From Lentilactobacillus parakefiri (lineage in GTDB: Bacteria > Bacillota > Bacilli > Lactobacillales > Lactobacillaceae): a stretch of DNA of 64,000 nt. This document shows positions 1 through 8,550 of the stretch, piece after piece; within the stretch, counting starts at the first letter, position 1; the number at the start of each line of letters is the position of its first letter. Location: positions 1 to 64,000 of the forward strand of contig NZ_BDGB01000079.1 of assembly GCF_002157585.1 (NCBI RefSeq). Direction: 5' to 3'. The translations under genes and the position numbers were made by a program. The notes below the pieces were generated by a model that was not told the DNA's origin, ran no database searches, and worked only from the letters and a program-made list of their open reading frames with translations.

Positions 1-155
1 GTAACCTGAAGGCTAATTTGCGTTTCCGTAGATTATCGGTACGTGGATTAAGACAAGTCAATAATGAATTAGGAATTATCTTGATGGCAGCAAATATGAA
101 TAAATTGGCCAAAATGATAGCTAATTTAACTCATATTTTTGGTTGGATGGAAAAA

Positions 156-205
156 CTGAGCCGCATCTTCCAGAGAAAGTGGGAAATGCGGCTCAGTTTA
201 TTTAT
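156..205 (+). terminator. hairpin inside the transposase 3' end
   Basis: CTGAGCCGCAT (156-166) pairs with ATGCGGCTCAG (186-196), and the pairing extends inward through short CTTCC/GGGAA arms. A T-rich stretch (TTTATTTAT) follows. It lies inside the coding sequence near the stop and could stop transcription into or out of the element. Confidence 0.55.
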
Positions 206-209
206 CGGC

Positions 210-231
210 GGGACTTATGTCCCAGCCCCTT
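210..231. repeat. GTCCCAGCC palindrome at the presumed insertion-sequence right end
   Basis: GGGACTTATGTCCC (210-223) is a short palindrome followed by AGCCCCTT. The GTCCCAGCC core recurs in an intergenic hairpin at 44261-44276, with a related form at 61024-61055. It overlaps the last codons of the transposase. A role as terminal inverted repeat is inferred, because the left end is not visible. Confidence 0.45.
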
Positions 232-422
232 CTCGTTAAATGGCAGGGATCTGCCGTTTGTCGCAGCTTTTGGCAAGATAGAAGTGGTGATCAAAGTTGC
301 CATTACAAACGCAAAAGGGTTATGTTCCAGTCTCGATTTTAGATTGAATGACGCTGCCAATCAATTCTCTCTTTTTCCTTATTATTGGCAGATTATATTG
401 AGATTTTAATGATTTTATTTTA

Positions 423-431
423 TGATACAAT
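423..431 (+). promoter_or_regulatory. extended -10 promoter of yfmF
   Basis: TGATACAAT is a good extended -10 element about 27 bases before the yfmF start. No convincing -35 sits at the right distance. The stretch 240-422 shows no gene. Confidence 0.5.
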
Positions 432-457
432 TTGTGACTAATTGAGGAGGAAACTCA

Positions 458-1726
458 GTGAAATACGAGATTGCAAAAGGAATTCGTCTGATCACGATTC
501 CGACCACAAAATTCAAAAACAGTAAATTGGTGATTAACTTTACATTCCCAGCAAAACACCAAAACTACGCCAAATTGGCACTGCTGGCAGAGTTGCTGGA
601 AAATTGCTCTGCGCAATATAACAGCGAGTTGCTGGTTTCCCGTCAACTTTCAAAAATGTACGGTGCCAGTTTTGGCGTGACTGTGTTGCGGTATGGCAAC
701 CAACACACGCTTCAGGTATCGATTACGTTTCCAAATGACCGGTATTTACCGCCAAAAAGTGAATTAAGTACTGCAATTCTGGCCTTTCTTAAAGAAATGA
801 TTGAGCATCCATTTGTCGATGGTGATCAGTTTAATGCAGCCTACTTTCGCATTCATCAGGGGAATATGATTCATTACCTGGACTCGATTCAAGATAACAA
901 AGCATTTTTCTCAACATTGGCGCTTCAACGTTTGTACTACCCAAATGATCCGGACCACGGTAACTTTCTGATGGGCAGCCACCAAGAAATGAGTCAAATT
1001 TCAGCACAGGATCTCTACGCGTTTTATCGATGGGTTTTAAAATCTGCAAAGATTACCATCCTCGCCGGCGGGGATTTAGCCAGCGACCGATGGATTGCCG
1101 GATTTAAGCGTTTTTCTTCTTTCACTGATCGGAATTTAAAGCCCTATCAATTAAGAGTTGTCCCAGCGCCCGTCTCCAAGGTTCAGCGAGCAACCAAAGT
1201 GATTGCAGGATCACAGTCGGTTCTCAGCATGGCTTACGAACTGCCGATCTATTTTGGGGACGACGACTACTTTGCTGCCGTGATTTTTAATCAATTGTTT
1301 GGCGGTTCAAGTAGATCATTGCTATTTACAAATGTCCGTGAAAAGAATAGCTTGGCCTACGACATTCACAGTAGCTACAATTCACTAGTCGGGATGGTGT
1401 CCGTTCAGGCCGGAATTGATTTTAAAGATGAAGCTCGCGTCACCCAGATGGTTGCGGATCAATTGCAACAGACCACTGACGGACAGTACGCCGATGAATT
1501 GCTCGAGGGCGTTAAACAAGCACTGATTAATCAACATCGCTCAGAAGCCGATCATCTTGGATCCTTAATCGAGAAACAATACTTACAGCAGATGATGGGG
1601 TTTAGTTTGGATGATTCAAAGTGGGAACAGCAAGTATCCGGTGTGACCCGTTCGCAGATCACCAAAGTTGCCAAACAGTTGACTTTAAGGGTTATTTATC
1701 AGTTGAATAGTAGGGGGGATAAATGA
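458..1726 (+). CDS. yfmF: M16-family protein YfmF, catalytically degenerate (EF-P modification-associated)
   Basis: A 422-residue protein of the insulinase-like (M16) fold. At the place of the zinc motif HxxEH, residues 41-50 read ALLAELLENC, so this member lacks the metal ligands and is expected to be inactive. YfmF and the active YfmH are known as a pair linked to maturation of elongation factor P (5-aminopentanol modification) in Bacillus. Start GTG 458 is preceded by TTGAGGAGG at a good distance. It overlaps yfmH by 4 bases (ATGA), so the two are probably translated together as a heterodimer. The length is normal for the family. Confidence 0.9.
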   Translation: MKYEIAKGIRLITIPTTKFKNSKLVINFTFPAKHQNYAKLALLAELLENCSAQYNSELLVSRQLSKMYGASFGVTVLRYGNQHTLQVSITFPNDRYLPPKSELSTAILAFLKEMIEHPFVDGDQFNAAYFRIHQGNMIHYLDSIQDNKAFFSTLALQRLYYPNDPDHGNFLMGSHQEMSQISAQDLYAFYRWVLKSAKITILAGGDLASDRWIAGFKRFSSFTDRNLKPYQLRVVPAPVSKVQRATKVIAGSQSVLSMAYELPIYFGDDDYFAAVIFNQLFGGSSRSLLFTNVREKNSLAYDIHSSYNSLVGMVSVQAGIDFKDEARVTQMVADQLQQTTDGQYADELLEGVKQALINQHRSEADHLGSLIEKQYLQQMMGFSLDDSKWEQQVSGVTRSQITKVAKQLTLRVIYQLNSRGDK

Positions 1727-3009
1727 TGGAATTGATTGACTATCCAAAATACAATGAAAAACTATTTGTTCAAACCCTCTCAAATGGGTTGACCGTTTAC
1801 CTCCAGCCTAAGCCCGGGTTTAATAAGACAACCGCGGTGCTTGGCGTTAATTATGGGTCAATTGACAGCGAATTTATGCTTAACGGTGAAAAGGTCATTC
1901 AGCCCGCAGGAATTGCCCATTTCTTGGAACACAAGATGTTTGATAAAAAAGATTATGATGTTTTTGAACTTTTTAATAAAACCGGTGCCCGATCGAACGC
2001 CTTTACCAGTTTTACTAAGACCAATTACCTGTTCTCAACGGCAGAATCGGTCAAAGCCAATTTAGACATTTTATTGGATTTTGTGCAGATCCCTTACTTT
2101 ACACAAGCCAAAGTGGAACGTGAAAAAGGGATTATTGATCAAGAAATCAACATGTACCAAAACGATCCAGATAATCAGGCATACTTTAAAATGATTGCCA
2201 GTTTGTATCCAGAGTCAGTTTTAGCAAACGATATTGCCGGAGATATCCAGACGGTTGCTCAAATTACGCTTGAAGATGTCGAGTTGGCCTATCGAACCTT
2301 TTACCGGCCAGAAAACATGAGCTTATTTATCACCGGCAAATTAGACCCCAACGAAGTTATGGGCTGGATTGAGGAGAATCAACGGCAAAAATCTACTCAA
2401 GATCCGATTAGGCTTCAACGCCTGCTGACACTACCGGTGGCGTCAAAGGAAACCATACTGCACACGGAAATGGATGTTTCTAGGCCTAAAATAACACTGG
2501 GCTTAAGGGGACGTGATCCGGTTTTAACCGGACGTGCCGGGCTAAAGTACGAAATCGCCATCTCTGTCATGTTTGACCTGTTTTTGAGTGAAAACTCGGT
2601 TGAATATGATAAACTGTATCATGATGAAATCATTGACGATTCGTTTTCATGGGAGTTTGAAAATGAGCGAGGCTTTCATTTTGCCGTAATTAATGGCGAT
2701 ACCGACAAGCCGCTGGAACTTGTTAAACGACTTAAAGAAATCATTGCAGCTATCCCTGCCAAGATTGGGGATCTACAAACCGAATTTCAGTTACAGAAAA
2801 ATGAGTTATTTGGCAACTACATTGAAATGATGGATTCGGAGGAAGCAATCAGTGGTCAGTTTGACGGATTTATCGGTGAACCTGTTACAATATATGATGA
2901 GGTTGAGATACTCAAGTCACTAACTTTGGCCGATGTTTTAGACGTTGCTAAGCGCTTTTTGAGCCAGGCAACCATTCAAGAAGTGATGATTCAAAATCCG
3001 AACAGGTAA
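1723..3009 (+). CDS. yfmH: M16-family metallopeptidase YfmH (EF-P modification-associated)
   Basis: A 428-residue M16 protein with an intact zinc site: HFLEH at residues 66-70 and the third ligand Glu near 141 in the DQEINMY stretch. It is the active partner of the upstream degenerate YfmF, and its start overlaps the yfmF stop (ATGATG at 1723). In Bacillus the equivalent cluster also contains the reductase YmfI, which makes the EF-P aminopentanol group. No such gene lies here: the RodZ-like gene follows directly. The substrate of the peptidase is not evident from sequence. Confidence 0.9.
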   Translation: MMELIDYPKYNEKLFVQTLSNGLTVYLQPKPGFNKTTAVLGVNYGSIDSEFMLNGEKVIQPAGIAHFLEHKMFDKKDYDVFELFNKTGARSNAFTSFTKTNYLFSTAESVKANLDILLDFVQIPYFTQAKVEREKGIIDQEINMYQNDPDNQAYFKMIASLYPESVLANDIAGDIQTVAQITLEDVELAYRTFYRPENMSLFITGKLDPNEVMGWIEENQRQKSTQDPIRLQRLLTLPVASKETILHTEMDVSRPKITLGLRGRDPVLTGRAGLKYEIAISVMFDLFLSENSVEYDKLYHDEIIDDSFSWEFENERGFHFAVINGDTDKPLELVKRLKEIIAAIPAKIGDLQTEFQLQKNELFGNYIEMMDSEEAISGQFDGFIGEPVTIYDEVEILKSLTLADVLDVAKRFLSQATIQEVMIQNPNR

Positions 3010-3112
3010 AGGTTTGGTTGATAATGCGTACTTTATGAATTACTTAAAATAATCAAGGTTTACCTTATGATATACTTAATAAAGAATACAAAAAATTCAA
3101 TGGAGAATGAGT

Positions 3113-4192
3113 ATGAGCGACGAAAAAGATAATTTAACAATTGGAAAAAAGCTACATGATGCACGAGTGGCAAAAGGTTACACCTTGGATGATTTACAAA
3201 AAAATACCAAAATCCAAAAACGGTATTTGATTGCAATTGAAGACAATGACTTTGATGCCTTGCCGGGTGATTTTTATGTTCGGGCATTCGTTAAACAATA
3301 TGCTGATTCGGTTGGCCTGGACGGCACCGAACTATTAAGCCAGTTTGACACGAAATTACCGGACACCGAAGACCCGGAATACGTGGATCGTGTGAATGAC
3401 GATAACCCGGAGACGAGATCTGCTCAACGGAAAGTTGAAGAACGAAATGACAAATTGCGTCGCTACATTCCGATTATTTCGGTTTCTGTCGTTGTTTTAA
3501 TCATTTTAATTGCCATTTGGGTGGCTGCTGCCAGAAGCACCCGAAACACTGCCAAAACTCAGATTGAGACTAGCAGCGTTTCCGTTTCCGGTGATAAATC
3601 TTCTGGTTCAAAGGCTTCCAGTTCTAAGAAAGCCAAGACGACGAAAAAAGCAAAGGAAATTGCCTTTAAAAAGGTCACAGCTTCCGGCAGTAATTTGACC
3701 TATCGGGTAACCGGAGCTTCCGGAACGACGCCATTAAAAATTTCAGTGACCGGTTCAGGGAGCGCCTGGACATCCGTTTCTGCCGATGGAACTTCCTTAT
3801 GGCAGGCCTCATTGACCAGTGGCAATTCACATACGATTTCACTCCCAAGCTCGACTAATACCGTCACGATCAACACTGGTAACGCTGAAGCTACCCGGAT
3901 TACCGTTGGCGGAAAGAAGTTGACGTTGGCCGCACCGTTAAATGGCGGTTCAACTCAGGTTAGAGTTGTGACATTGCAGTTTGGTAAGGCGAGTTCATCT
4001 GCTTCAACCAGTTCTAGTTCAACCTCAAGTACTACAACTGACGGCACGTCAACTACCGGCGGGACCACTGGATCAACCGGTACGACAGGTACCTCATCGA
4101 CCACTGGCACCAACCAGACCGGCAATACGAACGCAACGACAGGCAGCACTGGTACTGATAATAACAATACTGGTACCACTAATGGTTATTAG
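3113..4192 (+). CDS. RodZ-like membrane protein with N-terminal helix-turn-helix and Ser/Thr-rich tail
   Basis: I prefer ATG 3113 (359 aa) over ATG 3107, because GGAGA at 3102-3106 is six bases from 3113 and abuts 3107. Residues 8-80 form the HTH_25 domain typical of RodZ/YmfM, followed by an acidic linker. One membrane segment lies at about 119-140. A beta-rich DUF4115 region sits outside, and a low-complexity tail of about 65 residues rich in Thr, Ser, Gly and Asn ends the protein. RodZ links MreB to the cell-wall machinery, so a role in shape or envelope assembly is likely. It precedes pgsA by 17 bases. The tail may span or touch the cell wall. Confidence 0.85.
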   Translation: MSDEKDNLTIGKKLHDARVAKGYTLDDLQKNTKIQKRYLIAIEDNDFDALPGDFYVRAFVKQYADSVGLDGTELLSQFDTKLPDTEDPEYVDRVNDDNPETRSAQRKVEERNDKLRRYIPIISVSVVVLIILIAIWVAAARSTRNTAKTQIETSSVSVSGDKSSGSKASSSKKAKTTKKAKEIAFKKVTASGSNLTYRVTGASGTTPLKISVTGSGSAWTSVSADGTSLWQASLTSGNSHTISLPSSTNTVTINTGNAEATRITVGGKKLTLAAPLNGGSTQVRVVTLQFGKASSSASTSSSSTSSTTTDGTSTTGGTTGSTGTTGTSSTTGTNQTGNTNATTGSTGTDNNNTGTTNGY

Positions 4193-4209
4193 TCAGCTGG
4201 AGGTTTAAC

Positions 4210-4791
4210 ATGAATTTACCCAATAAATTAACACTATTTCGAATTATTCTGATTCCGTTTTTCATTTTAATCCTTGCGGTACCAATCTTTTCCGGTAGCG
4301 TGGATTGGGCGAGAACCTCGATCAGCATGACTAGGTTAGTTGCGACCATTATTTTTGTGGTTGCCTCTTTAACTGATTTCTTAGACGGCCAAATTGCCAG
4401 ACGCAACCATTTGGTCACTAACTTTGGCAAATTTGCCGATCCCTTGGCGGATAAGATGTTGGTGATGACCGCGTTTTTATTTCTAGTTGGCTTGGGGGAT
4501 GTCCCAGCTTGGGTGGCGGCCATTATTGTCTGTCGTGAGTTGGCAGTAACCGGGCTGCGGCTGATCATCGTTGAAAATGAAGGTCAAGTTATTGCTGCAG
4601 CGTGGCCTGGCAAGATCAAAACAACCACTCAGATGTTGGCGATTATTTTACTGTTTTTGAACAACGTTTTATTTGATGCAGTCAATTTCCCAATGGGCTT
4701 GATTTTGCTGTACACTTGCCTGTTCTTCACGATCTATTCAGGGATCGATTACTTTGTTAAAAATCGCTCAGTATTTTCAGATTCATTTTAA
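4210..4791 (+). CDS. pgsA: CDP-diacylglycerol--glycerol-3-phosphate 3-phosphatidyltransferase
   Basis: A 193-residue integral membrane enzyme that makes phosphatidylglycerol phosphate from CDP-diacylglycerol and glycerol-3-phosphate, the committed step to phosphatidylglycerol. The CDP-alcohol phosphotransferase motif is complete: D59-G60, A63-R64, G73, D77 and D81. Four to five further hydrophobic segments follow. TGGAGG stands just before ATG 4210. It appears to be cotranscribed with the RodZ-like gene and ends at a terminator at about 4799. Confidence 0.95.
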   Translation: MNLPNKLTLFRIILIPFFILILAVPIFSGSVDWARTSISMTRLVATIIFVVASLTDFLDGQIARRNHLVTNFGKFADPLADKMLVMTAFLFLVGLGDVPAWVAAIIVCRELAVTGLRLIIVENEGQVIAAAWPGKIKTTTQMLAIILLFLNNVLFDAVNFPMGLILLYTCLFFTIYSGIDYFVKNRSVFSDSF

Positions 4792-4798
4792 TCATAAC

Positions 4799-4843
4799 TG
4801 CCGGAAGGTTCATGAAAATGAGTCTTCCGGTATTTGTGTTTTG
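4799..4843 (+). terminator. terminator after pgsA
   Basis: CCGGAAG (4801-4807) pairs with CTTCCGG (4824-4830), followed by a T-rich tail (TATTTGTGTTTTG). It separates the yfmF-pgsA unit from cinA and recA. Confidence 0.8.
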
Positions 4844-4896
4844 TTAGATAAAAAGCGACTGTTTGCCGTATTTATAAATCAGAGGGAGCAACTAAA

Positions 4897-5370
4897 ATGG
4901 CATTAGAAGAGACATTAGTCAATGAGCTATTATCAAGACACATTACGATTACTGCAGCAGAAAGTTTAACTGCCGGTGAATTTCAAAGTACTCTCGGTAA
5001 TGTGCCCGGCGTCTCCGAAGTTTTTGAGGGGGGATTTGTCACATACTCAAATCAGGTTAAAGAACAATTATTGCATATCCCAAGCCAAGTCATCGATGAG
5101 TTTGGCGTGGTGAGCGAACCGACTGCCATTTGGATGGCAAATCAAGCCAGAAGTATTATGAACAAAGACCTGGGTGTGTCTTTTACGGGAGTTGCCGGAC
5201 CAGACAGGCTTGAGGGAGATCCTGCGGGCACGGTGTGGATTGGAATCGCCTATAGCACCCAGCACACCTATGCCAAGCAATTTCATTTTAAAGGGTCAAG
5301 AAATGAGGTTCGCGCAGCTGCAGTCAAGGCTGGTTTGGAGATGGTCTTGGACATGATCCATCGGCATTAA
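4897..5370 (+). CDS. stand-alone CinA C-terminal domain protein (PncC-type amidase)
   Basis: Only 157 residues, all matching the C-terminal amidase domain of CinA (PncC type), which deamidates nicotinamide mononucleotide. The active-site Ser is in AESLTAG (S23). Y50 and K55 (YSNQVKEQ) and the TGVAGP loop are present, although the usual AESCTGG and TGIAGPGG signatures are altered. The N-terminal MoCF-like domain found in the roughly 410-residue CinA of many Firmicutes is absent: upstream is a terminator, not a decayed domain. Position just before recA is the classic cinA place. RBS GAGGGAG precedes ATG 4897. Confidence 0.85.
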   Translation: MALEETLVNELLSRHITITAAESLTAGEFQSTLGNVPGVSEVFEGGFVTYSNQVKEQLLHIPSQVIDEFGVVSEPTAIWMANQARSIMNKDLGVSFTGVAGPDRLEGDPAGTVWIGIAYSTQHTYAKQFHFKGSRNEVRAAAVKAGLEMVLDMIHRH

Positions 5371-5376
5371 ATGAAT

Positions 5377-5390
5377 CGAACTTTTGTTCG
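5377..5390. promoter_or_regulatory. perfect LexA (SOS) box of recA
   Basis: CGAACTTTTGTTCG matches both arms of the Gram-positive SOS operator CGAAC-N4-GTTCG exactly. It lies eight bases upstream of the recA -35 hexamer, where LexA would hinder RNA polymerase. The lexA gene is in this window at 51803-52441. Confidence 0.9.
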
Positions 5391-5398
5391 CATTTTAA

Positions 5399-5427
5399 TT
5401 GCTTTTTTAGATAATCATTAGTATAGT
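5399..5427 (+). promoter_or_regulatory. recA promoter
   Basis: TTGCTT (5399-5404), a 17-base spacer, then TATAGT (5422-5427). It follows the SOS box directly, and the recA start is 43 bases downstream. Confidence 0.75.
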
Positions 5428-5469
5428 TAGTAAGTAAACTTTTCCGTTAAGGATAGTGGGAGGAATTTA

Positions 5470-6612
5470 ATGGCTGACCAAAGAAAAGTAGCTTTAGATA
5501 AAGCCTTAAAGAATATTGAAAAAGAATTTGGTAAGGGATCCATCATGAGAATGGGTGATAAGGCCGATACCCAAATTTCCACAATTCCATCTGGGTCGTT
5601 AGCCCTTGATGATGCGTTGGGAGTTGGTGGGTATCCACGAGGTAGAATTGTTGAAGTTTATGGCCCCGAAAGTTCAGGTAAGACCACGGTGGCTCTTCAC
5701 GCGGTTGCTGAAGTTCAAAAACGCGGTGGGACGGCCGCGTACATTGATGCTGAAAATGCCCTGGATCCGGTTTATGCGACTCATCTTGGTGTAAACATTG
5801 ACGATTTATTGCTTTCACAACCAGATACCGGAGAACAAGGGCTTCAGATTACTGATGCTTTAGTCACCAGTGGTGCAATTGATATTGTTGTCATCGATTC
5901 GGTTGCTGCACTGGTTCCCCGTGCTGAAATCGAAGGTGAAATGGGAGATGCCCACGTTGGCCTACAAGCTCGACTAATGTCTCAAGCGCTCCGGAAACTC
6001 TCTGGAACCATTAGCAAGACGAAGACCATTGCCATCTTTATCAACCAGATCCGTGAGAAAGTGGGGGTCATGTTTGGTAATCCGGAAACCACGCCTGGTG
6101 GTCGTGCCTTGAAATTTTATGCGACCATTCGACTCGAAATTCGTCGTGCTGAACAGATCAAGGACGGTACCAACATCATTGGTAACCGTGTTCGGATCAA
6201 AGTTGTTAAGAATAAGGTTGCGCCGCCATTTAAACGTGCTGAAGTGGATATCATGTATGGGAAGGGTATTTCCCAATCTGGAGAATTGGTTGATATGGCC
6301 GTTGACAAGGACATCATCGATAAATCAGGTTCATGGTACTCATATGGTGAGGAACGAATCGGCCAAGGGCGTGAAAACGCCAAGACCTATCTTGAGGAAC
6401 ACCAGGAAATGTATGATGAAGTGATGAAGAAAGTTCGGGCTGCTTATGATATTCCTGACGAAACCGATACTGATAAGTCTGATAGCTCGAAAAAATCTAC
6501 TGATAAAAAGGCTGATAAGAAGAGCGATAAAAAAGACGCCAAGAAGGAATCTACTGCGACTTCTTCAAAAGACACTAAAGTTGACAGTATCGATCTGGAT
6601 ATTGGTAAATAA
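5470..6612 (+). CDS. recA: recombinase RecA
   Basis: A 380-residue RecA that forms ATP-dependent filaments on single-stranded DNA for strand exchange and triggers LexA self-cleavage. Walker A GPESSGKT is at residues 65-72, the Walker B stretch VVIDSVAAL is near 140-148, and the conserved [10 protein letters not shown] loop is present. The last 55 residues are a highly charged Lys/Asp/Ser tail, longer than in many RecA proteins but common in lactobacilli. RBS GGGAGGA stands before ATG 5470. It has its own promoter and SOS box, and a terminator follows. Confidence 0.98.
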   Translation: MADQRKVALDKALKNIEKEFGKGSIMRMGDKADTQISTIPSGSLALDDALGVGGYPRGRIVEVYGPESSGKTTVALHAVAEVQKRGGTAAYIDAENALDPVYATHLGVNIDDLLLSQPDTGEQGLQITDALVTSGAIDIVVIDSVAALVPRAEIEGEMGDAHVGLQARLMSQALRKLSGTISKTKTIAIFINQIREKVGVMFGNPETTPGGRALKFYATIRLEIRRAEQIKDGTNIIGNRVRIKVVKNKVAPPFKRAEVDIMYGKGISQSGELVDMAVDKDIIDKSGSWYSYGEERIGQGRENAKTYLEEHQEMYDEVMKKVRAAYDIPDETDTDKSDSSKKSTDKKADKKSDKKDAKKESTATSSKDTKVDSIDLDIGK

Positions 6613-6642
6613 TTGGTTACACCAAATGAAAATAGATTTCTT

Positions 6643-6674
6643 GAATGGACACTCGGCTGAGTGCCCATTTTTTG
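6643..6674 (+). terminator. terminator after recA
   Basis: TGGACACTC pairs with GAGTGCCCA around a GGCT loop (one mismatch), followed by TTTTTT. Confidence 0.8.
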
Positions 6675-6781
6675 CGATTCAAACACGGTGTACTGGGCTT
6701 TTGTGAAACATTCTGAAACAAAATAACGATCATTAAAAATCTTGGCATATACAAATATTAAAACCCGCAACGTAAAGATGA

Positions 6782-6810
6782 TTGACACTCGTGTTAACAA
6801 ACATTAAAAT
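6782..6810 (+). promoter_or_regulatory. strong promoter of rny
   Basis: TTGACA (6782-6787), a 17-base spacer, then TAAAAT (6805-6810). The start codon is about 80 bases downstream, leaving a short 5' leader. The rest of the 6613-6888 gap holds only the recA terminator. Confidence 0.8.
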
Positions 6811-6888
6811 AAGAATTGTGTCAATAATCAAATAACATCTAATTGGTTTACAAATAATCATTTTTTGATGATTTGGAGGTGAAAAGCC

Positions 6889-8469
6889 ATGACCATGGCT
6901 GGGATAATCCTCGCAATCATCGCTATAATTGTTGTTGGTTTTGTTGGTATTTTAAGCTTTGTAATCGGCAAGTCTGCACAAAAGAAGATCCAAGAGAAAG
7001 ATCTTGACTCCGCTAATGGGTCGGCCAAGAACATTTTGGCCGAAGCTAAGAAAAAGGCTGAGACGGTTGTTAAAGAAGCAACCTTATCGGCCCAGGAGAA
7101 GAACCACCGTTACCGTTCATCAGTTGAAAAAGAATTGAAGAATCGGCGGGCGGAGATTCAAAAGCAAGAGGATCGTTTGCTGCAGCGAGAAGAGGCTCTT
7201 GACCGTAAAGATACGGCTTTCGAACGTAGAGAAAGTTCGTTGAATCGAAAAGAGCAAAAGATTAATCGTGAACAACAGAATTTAGTTACACAACAAGAAG
7301 AAGCAAACTCACTTATTGCAAAACGCCAGGCCGAAGTTGAGAAAGTTGCCGCTTTAACTCAAGAAGAAGCCCGGGACCTGATTTTAAAAGAAACTAGCGC
7401 AAAATTGGCTGACGAAAAGGCTCGGATGGTAAAAGAAAGTTACTATCAAGCCCAGACAGAAGCTGATGAAAATGCCAAGAATCTAATCATAGAGGCCATT
7501 CAACAAAGTTCCGCAGACGTTGTTTCGGAGACAACCGTTTCCGTCGTTAGTCTGCCTAACGAAGACATGAAAGGTCGGATTATTGGTCGTGAAGGCCGTA
7601 ATATTCGAACTTTTGAAACGCTGACTGGCATTGACTTAATCATTGATGATACCCCACAAGCAGTTGTACTGAGCGGCTTTGATCCGATTAGGAGAGAGGT
7701 TGCCAAAATGACACTTGAAAAGTTAATCAAGGATGGTCGGATCCATCCGGCACGAATTGAAGAAATGGTCGAAAAGAGCCGCAAAGAGCTCGACGAACGG
7801 ATCCAAGAAATTGGTGAAGAAACGTTATTTGACCTTGGGATTCATTCGATGAGTCCTGATATGATCAAGCTGGTTGGACAGCTCAACTTTAAGATTGATC
7901 ACGGACAGAACTTGTTGAGTCATTCAATTGAGGTCGCTAAGTTGGCAGGTGCTTTTGCAGCAGAATTAGGTGAGGATGTTACTTTAGCTAAACGCGCAGG
8001 ATTATTACACGATATCGGTAAAGCTGCCAATAATGGTGTTGAGGGGTCGCATGTACAAGTTGGTGTTGATTTCGCCAAGAAATACCATGAGAGTCCAGTT
8101 GTCATTGATGCTGTCAAAGGTTATGAAGAAGGCCACAATCCAGAAACAATCATTTCTGAGTTGGTTGCTGTTGCGGAAAAGATCGCGATTTCGCGTCCAG
8201 GCGCACACAGTGAATCACTTGAAAGCTTTGTTCATCGACTTGATAGTCTTGAGAAGATCACCGACAGCTTTAACGAAGTACAAAAGAGTTACGCAATTCA
8301 GGCAGGTCGAGAGATTCGCGTGATTGCAAAGCCCGAAGATATAACGGACACACAGGCAATTGTGCTTGCCCGTCAGATCAAACAAAAGATTGAAACTGAG
8401 ATGAAGTATCCTGGACACATCAAAGTAACGGTGATCAGGGAAGTTCGTTCAGTCGAATACGCAAGATAA
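6889..8469 (+). CDS. rny: ribonuclease Y
   Basis: A 526-residue membrane-anchored endoribonuclease that starts decay of many mRNAs in Gram-positive bacteria. Domains in order: a membrane helix at about 5-27, a long charged coiled coil to about 200, a KH domain with [15 protein letters not shown] near 227-241, then an HD domain with HDIGKA near 370. GGAGGTG precedes ATG 6889; a second in-frame ATG is two codons later. It is followed by a terminator and then ymdB, the same order as in Bacillus, where YmdB and RNase Y are functionally connected. Confidence 0.97.
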   Translation: MTMAGIILAIIAIIVVGFVGILSFVIGKSAQKKIQEKDLDSANGSAKNILAEAKKKAETVVKEATLSAQEKNHRYRSSVEKELKNRRAEIQKQEDRLLQREEALDRKDTAFERRESSLNRKEQKINREQQNLVTQQEEANSLIAKRQAEVEKVAALTQEEARDLILKETSAKLADEKARMVKESYYQAQTEADENAKNLIIEAIQQSSADVVSETTVSVVSLPNEDMKGRIIGREGRNIRTFETLTGIDLIIDDTPQAVVLSGFDPIRREVAKMTLEKLIKDGRIHPARIEEMVEKSRKELDERIQEIGEETLFDLGIHSMSPDMIKLVGQLNFKIDHGQNLLSHSIEVAKLAGAFAAELGEDVTLAKRAGLLHDIGKAANNGVEGSHVQVGVDFAKKYHESPVVIDAVKGYEEGHNPETIISELVAVAEKIAISRPGAHSESLESFVHRLDSLEKITDSFNEVQKSYAIQAGREIRVIAKPEDITDTQAIVLARQIKQKIETEMKYPGHIKVTVIREVRSVEYAR

Positions 8470-8500
8470 AAGATCAGAGTCTCTGGTCTTTTTTCTTTTA
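8468..8500 (+). terminator. terminator after rny
   Basis: AGATCAG and CTGGTCT arms, followed by TTTTTTCTTTT. Confidence 0.8.
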
Positions 8501-8550
8501 TAAATGTTAGAATTATTTTATATTATTCAGAAAGTGTCGAGGAAAAATAT

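Larger units (their letters stand above)
1..239 (+). mobile_element. 3' end of an IS1182-type transposase gene, partial
   Basis: The reading frame enters from the left edge (first whole codon at base 3) and ends at TAA 237-239. The 78 visible residues carry an FRRLSVRGLRQV segment followed by NELGIILMAANMNKLA. This matches the C-terminal end of IS1182-type DDE transposases, in which a ferredoxin-fold-like RG(x)nV segment precedes a last hydrophobic helix. The catalytic part lies outside the window, so I cannot say whether the element is intact. The last 28 codons also encode a hairpin and a GTCCC palindrome that probably belong to the element's right end. The family call rests on the C-terminus alone. 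Confidence 0.7.

Noticed and set aside
143-409. An 88-codon frame overlapping the transposase end
   Set aside because: It is out of frame with the transposase, has no RBS and crosses the hairpin.
3955-4179. A minus-strand frame rich in Val and Pro opposite the RodZ-like tail
   Set aside because: It is a mirror of the Thr/Ser/Gly repeats on the plus strand and has no RBS.
6444-6800. A minus-strand open frame of 118 codons over the recA end and rny promoter
   Set aside because: It is the complement of the Lys/Asp-rich RecA tail and runs through a terminator and promoter. No RBS or homology.
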